Below are positions 1-9,064 of a stretch of 64,000 nucleotides of DNA, one piece after another. Source of the stretch: Exiguobacterium artemiae 255-15 (GTDB taxonomy: Bacteria > Bacillota > Bacilli > Exiguobacteriales > Exiguobacteriaceae); contig NC_010556.1 of NCBI RefSeq assembly GCF_000019905.1, forward strand, positions 522,001-586,000. Reading direction: 5' to 3'. A model generated the notes under the pieces. The model saw nothing but the letters and a program-made list of their open reading frames with translations, did not search any database and was not told the DNA's origin. Numbering within the stretch: the first letter of the stretch is position 1; every line of letters starts with the position of its first letter. Both the position numbers and the translations under genes were made by a program.

Positions 1-1
1 T

Positions 2-205
2 ACGACGGCACGCCGGATTCAAAGTGATTTGATGCCTGTTATCTCAGCATTGTTTAGCGATGTCAATCCGATTCCCGTCAAAGCAGCACTCGAAGAAATC
101 GGCCTTGCTGTCGGGGCACCTCGTCTGCCGCTTGTTCGCCAGTCGGAAGCCGGTCATGCCCATCTGCTTGAGACGATGCGGAGTTACAAAGGAGTGGTTG
201 GATGA
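2..205 (+). CDS. dapA: 4-hydroxy-tetrahydrodipicolinate synthase, C-terminal part (window edge)
   Basis: The open frame runs in from the left edge and ends with TGA at 203-205, overlapping the dapB start by 4 bases (ATGA). The visible 67 residues match the C-terminal helices of DapA (NPIPVKAAL, then GLAVGAPRLPL), the family's usual ending. DapA condenses pyruvate with aspartate semialdehyde in the cytosol, the first committed step of the lysine/diaminopimelate branch. Catalytic residues lie off the window. The overlap shows translational coupling with dapB. The assignment rests on the C-terminal motif plus operon context. Confidence 0.88.
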   Translation, partial: TTARRIQSDLMPVISALFSDVNPIPVKAALEEIGLAVGAPRLPLVRQSEAGHAHLLETMRSYKGVVG

Positions 206-948
206 GACTCGCCATTCACGGATACGGAGCGACCGGACATTACGTGCATGAACTGGCACCGGATGCCGTCGTCGCCGTCATCGACAAAACGAAAACAGCG
301 GAACAGGTGCCCTCATACGGCACGCTCGCCGAAATGACGGAGTCGGTCGATGCGATCATTGATTTTTCACATCCGAGTCTCTTACCGGATTTGCTTGCTT
401 ACGGGATCAAAACGAAAACCCCGCTCGTCATTGCGACGACCGGTTTCTCGGAAGCAGAACTGCAGACGATTCGCGATGCTTCGACACAAATTCCGATTTT
501 CCAATCGTATAACATGTCGTTTGGGATCGCGATGATGCAACAGCTGTTAAAAACACTCGTTCCGCTCGCCGGAGCATTCGACATCGAACTGCTTGAGAAA
601 CACCACAATCAAAAAGTCGATGCACCGAGCGGGACGGCGGAGCTGTTGCTCCGGACCATCCAGGATTTACGAGATGTCCAACCGGTCTACGAACGGGAGT
701 CGACGCGTGAGAAGCGGGAGCCAAACGAGATCGGGATGCACTCGATGCGTGGGGGAACGATTTTCGGCGAACATGAAGTATTGTTTGCGGGCGTCGATGA
801 ATTGATTGAAATCAAACACACGGCGTTATCAAAAAAAGTATTCGCTTCAGGTGCGATCAAGGCAGCGGAAGCGCTCATTCAAAAATCAGCGGGACTCTAT
901 ACACTGGAGACGCTTTACACACAGGAGGATTCACATGTTATTAACTGA
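202..948 (+). CDS. dapB: 4-hydroxy-tetrahydrodipicolinate reductase
   Basis: Cytosolic NAD(P)H-dependent reductase producing tetrahydrodipicolinate, second step of the lysine/DAP branch. The 248-residue protein has an N-terminal Rossmann glycine motif (GYGATG, residues 7-12) and the DapB signature [18 protein letters not shown] at about 129-146, containing the catalytic His134/His135 and Lys138. Length is normal for Gram-positive DapB. The start overlaps the dapA stop and the 3' end overlaps dapH by 14 bases, so the three genes are tightly coupled. The glycine motif lacks the usual GRMG ending, a mild divergence. Confidence 0.95.
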   Translation: MRLAIHGYGATGHYVHELAPDAVVAVIDKTKTAEQVPSYGTLAEMTESVDAIIDFSHPSLLPDLLAYGIKTKTPLVIATTGFSEAELQTIRDASTQIPIFQSYNMSFGIAMMQQLLKTLVPLAGAFDIELLEKHHNQKVDAPSGTAELLLRTIQDLRDVQPVYERESTREKREPNEIGMHSMRGGTIFGEHEVLFAGVDELIEIKHTALSKKVFASGAIKAAEALIQKSAGLYTLETLYTQEDSHVIN

Positions 949-1642
949 TGCTTATGAAATTGCAAAATTCATTAAAGATGCTAAAAAACAAACACCGGTT
1001 AAACTATACGTCAATGGTGACTTGGCAGGACTGACGATTGAAGGAGCGACGGCATTCGGAACGGATCAATCAAAAATTTTCTTCGCGGATGCAGGACTTG
1101 CTTCAACTTTCTTAGAAGAATATGCAGACCGGATTACTGAAGTGCATGTCGAATATGACCGCCGCAACAGTGCCGTGCCGATGCTTGATACACGTCATTT
1201 GAATGCCCGGATCGAACCGGGTTCATGGATTCGCGATCATGTCGTCATCGGTGATAACGCGGTCATCATGATGGGCGCAATCATTAATATCGGTGCATCA
1301 ATCGGAGATGGTACAATGATTGATATGAACGCTGTTGTCGGAGCACGTGGCACAATCGGCAAAAACGTTCATGTCGGCGCCGGTGCCGTGGTCGCAGGGG
1401 TTCTTGAACCACCTTCAAAAACACCGGTCATCATTGAAGATGGTGTCTTAATCGGAGCGAATGCCGTCATTCTTGAAGGTGTCCGCGTCGGAAAAGATGC
1501 CGTCGTCGCAGCAGGCAGTGTCGTCACAGAAGACGTTCCTGCCGGTAGCGTAGTTGCTGGTACTCCAGCACGCGTCATCAAACAGAAAGACGAAAAAACA
1601 GCAGAGAAGACGCAATTGGTGGATGATTTACGTTCACTCTGA
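935..1642 (+). CDS. dapH: 2,3,4,5-tetrahydropyridine-2,6-dicarboxylate N-acetyltransferase
   Basis: Transfers an acetyl group to tetrahydrodipicolinate, committing the cell to the acetylated DAP branch used by Bacillus and Staphylococcus. The ATG at 935 follows AGGAGG at 922-927 and lies inside the end of dapB; a longer upstream extension would be entirely within dapB and is rejected. The 235-residue length fits DapH. Residues about 85-215 form left-handed beta-helix hexapeptide repeats ([34 protein letters not shown]). The next step needs an aminotransferase and a deacetylase (DapL); no DapL is found beside it here. Confidence 0.95.
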   Translation: MLLTDAYEIAKFIKDAKKQTPVKLYVNGDLAGLTIEGATAFGTDQSKIFFADAGLASTFLEEYADRITEVHVEYDRRNSAVPMLDTRHLNARIEPGSWIRDHVVIGDNAVIMMGAIINIGASIGDGTMIDMNAVVGARGTIGKNVHVGAGAVVAGVLEPPSKTPVIIEDGVLIGANAVILEGVRVGKDAVVAAGSVVTEDVPAGSVVAGTPARVIKQKDEKTAEKTQLVDDLRSL

Positions 1643-1667
1643 TTGACGTCGAAGAGGAGGAAAACAC

Positions 1668-2600
1668 ATGGCAGTGGATACACAGTATGGAGAAGCAATT
1701 TGGTTAGACGGAGTTTTTCATGATCCAAAAGAGGCAAATACGAGCGTCATGTCCCATGCGATTCATTACGGAAGCGGATTCTTCGAAGGTATCCGTGCGT
1801 ATGCGACACCGGATGGTCCGGCGATTTTCCAATTGACGGAACACATTGAACGTCTGTTCCGCAGTTGCGCGTTCTATCACGTGACGATTCCTTATACAGT
1901 GGAAGAACTTGTCCAAGCGACAATTGATCTGGTCGCCAAAAACGGCTTTGAATCTTGTTACATCCGCCCGTTTGTTTTCCTCGGTACACCGTGGCAGGCA
2001 TTGATGGCAAAAGATACGACGGTTCACGTCGGAATTTCTTGTTGGGAACTGGGCGAGTACTTCGATAAAGGCGCCGGTATCCGCGCGAAAGTCGCTTCTT
2101 ACCGCCGCGTTTCGTCGACAATGATGCCGATGCAGGCAAAAGCTGCCGCCAACTACATGAACTCGCAGCTCTTAAAAGGCGAAGCACAACGTGACGGATT
2201 CGACGAGGCGATTGCCCTCGATATGAACGGAAACGTCAGTGAAGCGAGTGTCGCCAACCTGTTCATGTTGAAAAACGGCACGATTTATACACCTTCACTC
2301 GACTGCTCGGTATTAGACGGCATCACACGTCAAGTCATCATGCGTTTGGCGCAGGATCAAGGGTATCCGGTCGTCGAGCGTCATATCGGCCGTGATGAGT
2401 TATACGTCGCAGACGAAATCTTCTTGACGGGTACAGCAGCAGAAATTACAAGTGTCGGAGAAATTGATCACATCGTCATCAACGGCGGAACACGGACTGT
2501 CGCGGATGAGTTGCTTGATCTTTACCGACAGACGGTCTCAGGTCAATTGCCGCAATATGCGGACTGGTTGACACATGTGACACCTGCTGTCGCCGAATGA
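1668..2600 (+). CDS. ilvE: class IV aminotransferase, branched-chain (IlvE) type, in the DAP operon
   Basis: PLP-dependent class IV aminotransferase of 310 residues, the size of E. coli IlvE. Visible marks are GSGFFEGIRAY (about 35-45), YIRPFVF (98-104) and the PLP lysine Lys158 in QAKAAANYMNSQL. Family knowledge says interconversion of branched-chain 2-oxo acids and amino acids with glutamate. It starts 25 bases after dapH with GAGGAGG in front, and its stop overlaps the next start (ATGA), so it belongs to the lysine operon. In the comparable Staphylococcus aureus operon this slot holds the deacetylase gene. It may therefore serve N-acetyl-DAP transamination, but that is inference. Confidence 0.85.
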   Translation: MAVDTQYGEAIWLDGVFHDPKEANTSVMSHAIHYGSGFFEGIRAYATPDGPAIFQLTEHIERLFRSCAFYHVTIPYTVEELVQATIDLVAKNGFESCYIRPFVFLGTPWQALMAKDTTVHVGISCWELGEYFDKGAGIRAKVASYRRVSSTMMPMQAKAAANYMNSQLLKGEAQRDGFDEAIALDMNGNVSEASVANLFMLKNGTIYTPSLDCSVLDGITRQVIMRLAQDQGYPVVERHIGRDELYVADEIFLTGTAAEITSVGEIDHIVINGGTRTVADELLDLYRQTVSGQLPQYADWLTHVTPAVAE

Positions 2601-3655
2601 GTTCAAGAACTGTCGTTACCATTGATCGGGAAGCGGTGCGGCATAATGTCGCATCGGTTTTCGCCCGGTCTAACAAGCAGATTTTTGCCGTGGTCAAAAA
2701 CAATGCTTACAACTTAGGGATGATTGAAATGGTCGCCACATTGATGGAAGCCGGTGTCCGGCATTTCGCAGTGGCGGAAGTCTATGAAGCAATTGAAATC
2801 AAAACGAATTTTCCAGACAGTTATGTCCTGGCGATGAATCCGGCATCGGATTTTAAAGAGGTCCGCTTGCATGGAGTAGCGCTCGGAATTCCTTCGCTCG
2901 ATTGGCTGACACGTCATCAGGCGGATTTATCGGGAATTGAACTGCATCTAAAAATAAATGTCGGGATGAACCGTTTTGGTGTCAGTTCGCTCGAAGAAGC
3001 ATTAGCGGTGCTTGAAACCGTACGGGAGCAAGAGCTGACGTTAACAGGGCTCTACACGCATTTCCCGCTTGCCGATGAACCGGGAGCCGATCACGACGGT
3101 CAGGTTGAACGGTTCCTTGAAATCGGAAATCCGTTACAGGCGAAACATAGCTTTACTTATATCCATGCCGAAAACAGTGCAACGATCGTCAAGCATGATC
3201 CGCGCCTCGCCTGTTGCAATTACGTCCGGCCCGGTATATTCCTGTTTGGCTATTCGCCGATCGAAAAAATGGATTGGCTCGTCCCCTCACTCCGGATGAC
3301 GACGGAAGTCGTTGAGATTCGTCAAGTGGAAGCAGGGGAACATGTCGGCTACGGTACGTCGTATACGGCACCGACAGCGATTCGTGTCGCCGTTCTGCCG
3401 GTCGGCTACGGGGACGGGGTTGTCCGCGGACGGTCGTCACTGCCGGTCATCATCAACGGAAAACGTTATCCGATCATCAGTAAGTTATTTATGAGTCATA
3501 CGTTCATCGCCGTCGATTCGACGGTGGAAATCGGTGATAAAGTTGTTCTGTACGGAGACGGCATCGAAATTGATGACATCACCCGGACCGGGACAGCCAA
3601 TAATTCGGAACAGATGTGTGCCCGTTCGTGGCGTTTAACACATCGTTATTTATAA
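2597..3655 (+). CDS. alanine racemase-like fold III PLP enzyme
   Basis: Fold type III PLP racemase-like protein of 352 residues. The N-terminal PLP lysine is Lys34 in AVVKNNAYNLG (classical alanine racemases read AVVKADAYGHG). The second catalytic region keeps HVGYGTSYTA, while the usual RVCMDQ stretch is replaced by SKLFMSHTF, so the active site is divergent. It overlaps the aminotransferase stop by 4 bases and precedes lysA by 12 bases. S. aureus has an alr2 gene at the same position before lysA. The true substrate (alanine, lysine or a DAP derivative) cannot be read from sequence; I leave the symbol empty. Confidence 0.8.
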   Translation: MSSRTVVTIDREAVRHNVASVFARSNKQIFAVVKNNAYNLGMIEMVATLMEAGVRHFAVAEVYEAIEIKTNFPDSYVLAMNPASDFKEVRLHGVALGIPSLDWLTRHQADLSGIELHLKINVGMNRFGVSSLEEALAVLETVREQELTLTGLYTHFPLADEPGADHDGQVERFLEIGNPLQAKHSFTYIHAENSATIVKHDPRLACCNYVRPGIFLFGYSPIEKMDWLVPSLRMTTEVVEIRQVEAGEHVGYGTSYTAPTAIRVAVLPVGYGDGVVRGRSSLPVIINGKRYPIISKLFMSHTFIAVDSTVEIGDKVVLYGDGIEIDDITRTGTANNSEQMCARSWRLTHRYL

Positions 3656-3667
3656 GGGGGAAGCAAG

Positions 3668-4981
3668 ATGTACGGAAGCCGCTATTTGACGGAACAAAAC
3701 AATGAACTACAGATTGACGGGGTGGCAGTAACAGAGCTTGCCAAACAATACGGGACACCGCTTTATGTCATGGCAGAACGTGAATTGACGGACCGTCTGG
3801 CGACCGTACGCGACGCCTTTTTAAAGAAATATCCGAATACGTATGCTTCGTTTGCTTCTAAAGCCTTGACAATCGGTGCCGTTTACCAGCAAGTTGTCCG
3901 ACATGGTCTTGGCATTGACGTCGTCACAGGCGGCGAACTGTTCATCGCCCGTAAAGCCGGTGTGCCGGCGGAACGGATTTATTTCCACGGTTCAAATAAA
4001 TCGACGCAGGATTTACAGTATGCCGTCAAAGAGGGTGTCGGGAAAATCGTCATCGATCATTACGGGGAAATCGCTCAACTCAACCAGATTGCGGGCGATA
4101 CCTGTCAAACCGTTCAGGTTCTGATCCGGATTGTTCCGCAAGTCATCGGTGGTGCGCACACGAAAATCCAGACCGGTGGTGTCGATACGAAGTTTGGTTT
4201 TTCGACGCATGATGATTCGTACCTGCAAGCCGTCGAAGCTGTTTTAGCAGCGGAACATTTGGTGTTACTCGGTATTCATTGCCATGTCGGATCGCAAATT
4301 CAAGAAATTGAACTGTTTGAGCGGACGGCTCGGACGATGATGGGATTCGTCGAAACGATTCGCGAGCGGACTTCTTTCGTCGCAAGCGAAGTCAATCTCG
4401 GCGGTGGATTTGGAATTGCCTATACGCAAGATGATCAGCCGCTTGATTTCGAACAAACGATGGAGCGGGTTATGGCGATCATCGATGAAGAAACAACGCG
4501 TCTTGCGATCGATCGTCCGCGAATCGGGATTGAACCGGGGCGGTGGGTCGTCGCAAATGCCGGAACGACGCTGTACACGGTTGGTGCTATCAAGGAAGTA
4601 CAAGGTGTACGAACGTACCTATCGGTGGACGGCGGAATGGCGGATAATATCCGGCCTGCTCTATACGGAGCGGTGTACGAAACCGTCATTGCCAATCGAA
4701 TCAAAGGAGAAACACGTCATGTGACAGTTGTCGGTGCAGCGTGCGAATCCGGCGACTTGGTTGCCGAGTCTGCTGATTTAGCAGAACCCGTCAGTGGAGA
4801 TACATTAGCGGTCTTCGGGACAGGCGCTTATAACTATTCGATGGCAAGCAACTACAACCAATTTTTACGACCGGCTGTTGTTTTCGTTAATCAAGGTGAA
4901 TCGCGTGAAGTTGTCCGTCGCCAGACTTACGCCGATTTAATTCAATGTGATCTGGGTCTTGAAAATATCCCGTCTTCTTAA
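3668..4981 (+). CDS. lysA: diaminopimelate decarboxylase
   Basis: Last step of lysine synthesis: PLP-dependent decarboxylation of meso-DAP. The 437-residue protein shows the PLP lysine Lys65 in YASFASKALT, the HCHVGSQI segment, the glycine-rich phosphate loop GGGFGI, EPGRW, and the C-terminal substrate residues in ACESGD and YNYSMASNYN. Length is normal. GGGGGAAGC precedes the ATG. It closes the operon and is followed by a strong intrinsic terminator. Confidence 0.96.
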   Translation: MYGSRYLTEQNNELQIDGVAVTELAKQYGTPLYVMAERELTDRLATVRDAFLKKYPNTYASFASKALTIGAVYQQVVRHGLGIDVVTGGELFIARKAGVPAERIYFHGSNKSTQDLQYAVKEGVGKIVIDHYGEIAQLNQIAGDTCQTVQVLIRIVPQVIGGAHTKIQTGGVDTKFGFSTHDDSYLQAVEAVLAAEHLVLLGIHCHVGSQIQEIELFERTARTMMGFVETIRERTSFVASEVNLGGGFGIAYTQDDQPLDFEQTMERVMAIIDEETTRLAIDRPRIGIEPGRWVVANAGTTLYTVGAIKEVQGVRTYLSVDGGMADNIRPALYGAVYETVIANRIKGETRHVTVVGAACESGDLVAESADLAEPVSGDTLAVFGTGAYNYSMASNYNQFLRPAVVFVNQGESREVVRRQTYADLIQCDLGLENIPSS

Positions 4982-4996
4982 GAACTGAAACCATTC

Positions 4997-5031
4997 AAAA
5001 GCGTCCTGGTCGTAAAGACCGGGACGCTTTT
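4997..5031. terminator. bidirectional intrinsic terminator (lysA / deacetylase)
   Basis: Hairpin AAAAGCGTCCTGGTC, loop GTAAA, then GACCGGGACGCTTTT, with A/T runs on both sides. It lies between convergent lysA and the minus-strand deacetylase gene and can serve both. Confidence 0.85.
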
Positions 5032-5034
5032 GTG

Positions 5035-6057
5035 TTACTTCGGAATGACAAGGACTTGCCCGACGGAAATCAAATTGACATTCGTGATTTTATTGGCACT
5101 GGCAAGCGCGGTGACCGTCACGCCGTACTTCGTTGCAATGGAGTAGAGCGTGTCCCCGGCTTTGACGGTATAGGTGACTGTTGTTGGCGGAGGAGGTGTC
5201 GTTCCCGGAATGACAAGCACTTGTCCGACAGTGATCAGATTGTAGTTCGTGATGTTATTGGCTTTAGCGAGAGCAGCGACGGTGACATTGTAGAGGTTGG
5301 CGATTTTATAAAGGGTATCGCCCGATTTAACCGTATACGTTTTACTGCCGCTTGGAGGCAATTTTAATAATTCGGAGATTGTGACGAATTTATAGCCTTT
5401 CGCTTTAAGTTGCGAAATCATCGATGGAAGTGCAACCGGTGTACCGGGTGCACCAGCCCCCGTATGCATCAGAACGATGGATCCCGGGACGATGTTCGGA
5501 ACGACACGCGCCAAAATGGCTGTTGAACTGATACCTTTCCAGTCAGTTGTATCGATGTTCCACTGAATCGTTTTCGTGTATCCGGCATTCCCGACGGCGG
5601 CAAGGACAGCGCTGTTGCTCGCGCCAAATGGTGCGCGGAAAATCGGTTTAGTCGTCCGTCCGGTCAATGACTTGATTAAGTTTTCGGTTTTTGAGAGTTC
5701 ACTCGTCATCTGAGTGGCGGTTAATTTCGTAAAATCAGGATGCGTATAGGAGTGATTTCCAAGCTGATGCGTCGGAGTTGCAGTGGCGATGTTTTTAATC
5801 AATTGTGGATGATTATTGGCACCGGTACCTGTTAAGAAAAAGGTTGCTTTGACATTGTTGGCTTTTAAGATACTCAAAATCTTAGTGATGTTTCCACCAT
5901 CTGCTCCGTCATCAAACGTCAGTGCGACGACTTTACTCGTCGTCGATCCTTTTGTGACAAACGTCGAACTGGCTGCATCTGCCGTCAAACCGTAACTAAA
6001 GAAAGGAAAAAGCGATATTAACATGATCATTATGATCCGAATCCATTTCCCGTGCAT
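5035..6057 (-). CDS. secreted polysaccharide deacetylase with two LysM domains
   Basis: Exported NodB-type deacetylase acting on peptidoglycan or chitin-like glycans. Residues 1-28 are a signal peptide ending ADAAS. The NodB motifs follow in order: LTFDDG (metal-binding Asp pair), HSYTHPDF, RAPFGA, DWKG and LMHTG. Two LysM repeats of about 45 residues close the protein, each starting YTVK(S/A)GDTLY and ending GQVLVIP, joined by a short Pro/Thr linker; they should anchor it to the wall. Total 340 residues. Single-gene unit convergent with lysA. The deacetylase family and localisation are clear, the precise sugar is not. Confidence 0.93.
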   Translation of the reverse strand: MHGKWIRIIMIMLISLFPFFSYGLTADAASSTFVTKGSTTSKVVALTFDDGADGGNITKILSILKANNVKATFFLTGTGANNHPQLIKNIATATPTHQLGNHSYTHPDFTKLTATQMTSELSKTENLIKSLTGRTTKPIFRAPFGASNSAVLAAVGNAGYTKTIQWNIDTTDWKGISSTAILARVVPNIVPGSIVLMHTGAGAPGTPVALPSMISQLKAKGYKFVTISELLKLPPSGSKTYTVKSGDTLYKIANLYNVTVAALAKANNITNYNLITVGQVLVIPGTTPPPPTTVTYTVKAGDTLYSIATKYGVTVTALASANKITNVNLISVGQVLVIPK

Positions 6058-6199
6058 GTGTACGTCGCCTCCTTTTTCTAGGATGACTGCCTCTCACTTG
6101 ACTCTACTTATCTATTACCCTTTTTGAGCAAAAAAACTAAAAAATAGGGAAATAATTCCCGAATTTTTATGAGTCTAAACGGATTAATCTTAAATAATT

Positions 6200-6225
6200 G
6201 TTTAGCCCTGAAATGAATAGGGAAC
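6200..6225 (+). promoter_or_regulatory. candidate SigB-type promoter of the osmoprotectant ABC operon
   Basis: GTTTAG (6200-6205), a 14-base spacer, then GGGAAC (6220-6225), close to the general-stress SigB consensus GTTTAA-N12-15-GGGTAT. It ends 37 bases before the ATP-binding gene. The last three bases of the -10 element deviate, so this is a candidate only. Confidence 0.45.
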
Positions 6226-6262
6226 ATATGGTATATGGAAATAGTAAAAGGAGTGGAAACGA

Positions 6263-7390
6263 ATGATTGAATTTAAAAACGTCGGGAAGCAATTTAAAGA
6301 CAACGTTGTCTTAAAAGGCTTAACTCTCGAAATCAAAGAGGGCGAGCTGGTTGTGTTCATCGGACCGAGTGGATGTGGGAAAACGACATCCTTAAAAATG
6401 ATCAATCGTTTGATTGAACCCTCGTCAGGAACGATTTTAGTCAACGGAAAGGACATCATGAAGACGGATACGATTGAATTGCGTCGTCATATGGGATACG
6501 TCATCCAACAGACCGGTCTCTTTCCGCACATGACTGTCCGGGAGAACATTCAATTGATTGCCGGGCTTGAAGGGAAAGACCACGATCAGATGGATGTTCG
6601 GACGGAAGAACTGTTACAGATGGTCGGTCTTGATCCTAAACAATTCATTGACCGTTATCCGAGTGAACTCAGTGGTGGACAACAACAACGCGTCGGGTTT
6701 GCCCGTGCCTTAATGAATGACCCGGACGTCATCCTGATGGATGAACCGTTCAGTGCGCTTGACCCCGTCACACGAAATGACCTCCAAGAAGAATTATTCA
6801 ACCTCCAGGAAGAAGTCAAGAAGACGATTGTTTTCGTCACACATGATATGGATGAGGCGATCAAGCTGGCTGATCGGATTTGTATCATGCGCGATGGGGA
6901 AATCGTTCAGTTTGATACACCGGAAGAAATCTTACGTCATCCGAAAGACGAATACGTCGAATCCTTTATTGGGAAAAATAAGATTTGGAGCAGTCCGGCG
7001 TTCATTAAAGCAGAGGACATCATGATTGAAGATCCTGTCTCGATCAGTGGGAAACGGACTCTGTTGCAGGGGATTGAAATCATGCGGGGACGTAAAGTCG
7101 ACAGCCTGTTGATCACAGACCGCGATCGTATCCTCCAGGGAATCGTCAAACTGAAGAACATTCAAACGGCTCCTGATAAAGGTGTCCGGATTGAAGACGT
7201 CATGGAAGGGGAGCTGGTTGCTGTTGATGAGCAGGACTCCTTGCTTGATGTACTTGAAGTCATGAACCATGAAGAGACAGGGTATCTGCCGGTAACAAAT
7301 AAATCAGGACAATTACGTGGATTAATTACAAGAAGTAGCTTGCTTTCCGTCTTGAGTGAGCAGTTCATTCAGGAGGAGGAAGTTCAATGA
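6263..7390 (+). CDS. quaternary-amine type ABC transporter, ATPase with CBS pair
   Basis: ATP-binding subunit of a glycine betaine/carnitine/choline (OpuC/ProV) family importer. Walker A GPSGCGKTT (about 35-43), Q-loop, signature LSGGQQQR, Walker B VILMDEPFSALD and the switch histidine in FVTHDMDEA are all present in the first 240 residues. The C-terminal 120 residues form two CBS modules, which in OpuA/OpuC couple transport to ionic strength or c-di-AMP. The ATG follows AAAGGAG. The stop overlaps the permease start by 4 bases. A SigB-like promoter lies just upstream. The substrate could also be ergothioneine, as in the related EgtU/BilE systems. Confidence 0.9.
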   Translation: MIEFKNVGKQFKDNVVLKGLTLEIKEGELVVFIGPSGCGKTTSLKMINRLIEPSSGTILVNGKDIMKTDTIELRRHMGYVIQQTGLFPHMTVRENIQLIAGLEGKDHDQMDVRTEELLQMVGLDPKQFIDRYPSELSGGQQQRVGFARALMNDPDVILMDEPFSALDPVTRNDLQEELFNLQEEVKKTIVFVTHDMDEAIKLADRICIMRDGEIVQFDTPEEILRHPKDEYVESFIGKNKIWSSPAFIKAEDIMIEDPVSISGKRTLLQGIEIMRGRKVDSLLITDRDRILQGIVKLKNIQTAPDKGVRIEDVMEGELVAVDEQDSLLDVLEVMNHEETGYLPVTNKSGQLRGLITRSSLLSVLSEQFIQEEEVQ

Positions 7391-8970
7391 ATGGATTTTT
7401 AGATTATGTTCAAAATAATACCGGTCAAATTTTTGACTTATTGCTCGAACACTTACAGTTGACTGTGTTGGCAGTCGTCATTGCCGTTGTACTAGGAATT
7501 CCAATCGGTATTCTCATCACGCGGTATCAACGTTTTGCGAAGCCGATCCTTGCATTGACAAGTGTCGTCCAAGCTGTGCCAAGTCTTGCCTTGCTCGGAT
7601 TCCTGATTCCGTTCATCGGAATCGGTTCAACACCTGCTATTATCATGGTCGTTCTCTACTCACTGCTTCCGATTGTCAAAAACACGTACACCGGGTTATC
7701 AAGTATTCCGGGAGACATGCTGGAAGCAGCGAAAGGAATCGGGTTAACGGATCGTCAGATTTTGGGTAAAGTTCAAATTCCACTGGCGTTACCGATCATG
7801 ATGGCCGGAATTCGGATCTCTGCCGTGACGGCTGTCGGTCTGATGACGATCTCTGCCTTCATCGGTGCAGGTGGACTGGGGTATCTGGTCTTCTCCGGTA
7901 TTCAAACTGTTGATAACAATCAGATTCTTGCCGGTGCCATTCCTGCAGGCATCTTAGCATTAGCGATTGATTTCATCGTTAGCCGGATTGAGTATTCCGT
8001 CGCGCCGAACGGAATTCCGCTTGCGGACGGTCGGGTGAAAAGCAGAGCCCGTAAACGCCGGAAAGCAATGTCGGCCGGAAAGAAAATTGCAATTGCAGCG
8101 ATTGTTTTCCTATTGATTGGCGGAACCGTTGCCTATTCGTTCTTAAAAACGGATAAAATCGTCATCGGTTCAAAAAACTTTACGGAACAATTGATTTTAG
8201 GAAATATGTTAGCCGATTTAATTGAAGATAAAACCGATTTGGAAGTCGAACGCCAGCTCAATCTCGGAGGCACAAAAGTTGCCTATGGAGCGCTTGAAAC
8301 GGGTGAAATCGATGCCTATGTCGAATATACCGGTACATTATTGATTGATGTCCTGAAACAAAAACTGGAAACCGATCCGGAAGCCGTCTATAAGAAGGTC
8401 GGAAAAATGATTCCGGAAAAGAGCCAGGTTGATGTTCTGGAGCCAATCGGCTTTAACAACACGTACGCTCTTGCGATGACAAAAGAAGATATCAAAAAAT
8501 ATGATTTAAAAACGGTCTCTGATATGGCGGGCGTCAGTAATCGCCTCATTTTAGGATCGACGATTGAGTTTGCGAACCGCGAAGATGGATACCTCGGATT
8601 GAAAGAGAAATATCCTGATATGAAATTCAAAGATGTTCAGCCTGTCGATGGTGGTCTTCGTTATACTGCATTGACAAATGGAAAAACAAATGTCATCGAC
8701 AGCTTCTCGACAGACGGCTTATTGAAAAAGTTTGATCTGACAGTTCTTGAAGATGATAAAGAATTTTTCCCACCGTACTATGCAGTCCCGATTGTACGTC
8801 AAGAAACACTCGAAGAACATCCGGAACTAAAAGAAGTCCTGAACCTGTTGAAAGATAAGATTACGGATAAAAAGATGCAGGAATTGAACTTTAAAGCCGA
8901 TGTTGAAAAAGAACGCCCGGAAGATGTGGCACGTGAATTCTTGATTGAAGAAGAACTCATTAAAAAGTAA
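7387..8970 (+). CDS. fused permease plus substrate-binding protein of the same ABC importer
   Basis: One 527-residue chain holds both partners. Residues 1-210 are a BPD_transp_1 permease with several membrane segments and the EAA-type loop (MLEAAKGIGLTDRQILGKVQIPLALP). Residues about 230-250 are a further membrane helix that leads to an extracellular OpuAC-type binding domain starting KIVIGSKNFTEQLILG and containing EIDAYVEYTGTLL. The fusion puts the binding domain permanently on the translocator. Listeria BilEB and pneumococcal EgtU have this architecture; the former was first described as a bile exclusion system, the latter as an ergothioneine importer. Substrate therefore open between betaine-like compounds and ergothioneine. 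Confidence 0.88.
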   Translation: MNGFLDYVQNNTGQIFDLLLEHLQLTVLAVVIAVVLGIPIGILITRYQRFAKPILALTSVVQAVPSLALLGFLIPFIGIGSTPAIIMVVLYSLLPIVKNTYTGLSSIPGDMLEAAKGIGLTDRQILGKVQIPLALPIMMAGIRISAVTAVGLMTISAFIGAGGLGYLVFSGIQTVDNNQILAGAIPAGILALAIDFIVSRIEYSVAPNGIPLADGRVKSRARKRRKAMSAGKKIAIAAIVFLLIGGTVAYSFLKTDKIVIGSKNFTEQLILGNMLADLIEDKTDLEVERQLNLGGTKVAYGALETGEIDAYVEYTGTLLIDVLKQKLETDPEAVYKKVGKMIPEKSQVDVLEPIGFNNTYALAMTKEDIKKYDLKTVSDMAGVSNRLILGSTIEFANREDGYLGLKEKYPDMKFKDVQPVDGGLRYTALTNGKTNVIDSFSTDGLLKKFDLTVLEDDKEFFPPYYAVPIVRQETLEEHPELKEVLNLLKDKITDKKMQELNFKADVEKERPEDVAREFLIEEELIKK

Positions 8971-8972
8971 AA

Positions 8973-9008
8973 AAAGAGAGCCGAGGCGGGAATCCGCTTC
9001 GTCTCTTT
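8973..9008. terminator. bidirectional intrinsic terminator
   Basis: Imperfect stem AAAGAGAGCCGAGGCGG / CCGCTTCGTCTCTTT with a GAAT loop, 3 bases after the permease stop. A-rich on the left and T-rich on the right, so it can also end the minus-strand micro-operon coming from 9312. Confidence 0.75.
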
Positions 9009-9064
9009 ATCATGCGCGCTGACGCGCTATATCGTTTTGGAAAATAGGTAATCCTGGTAGATCA

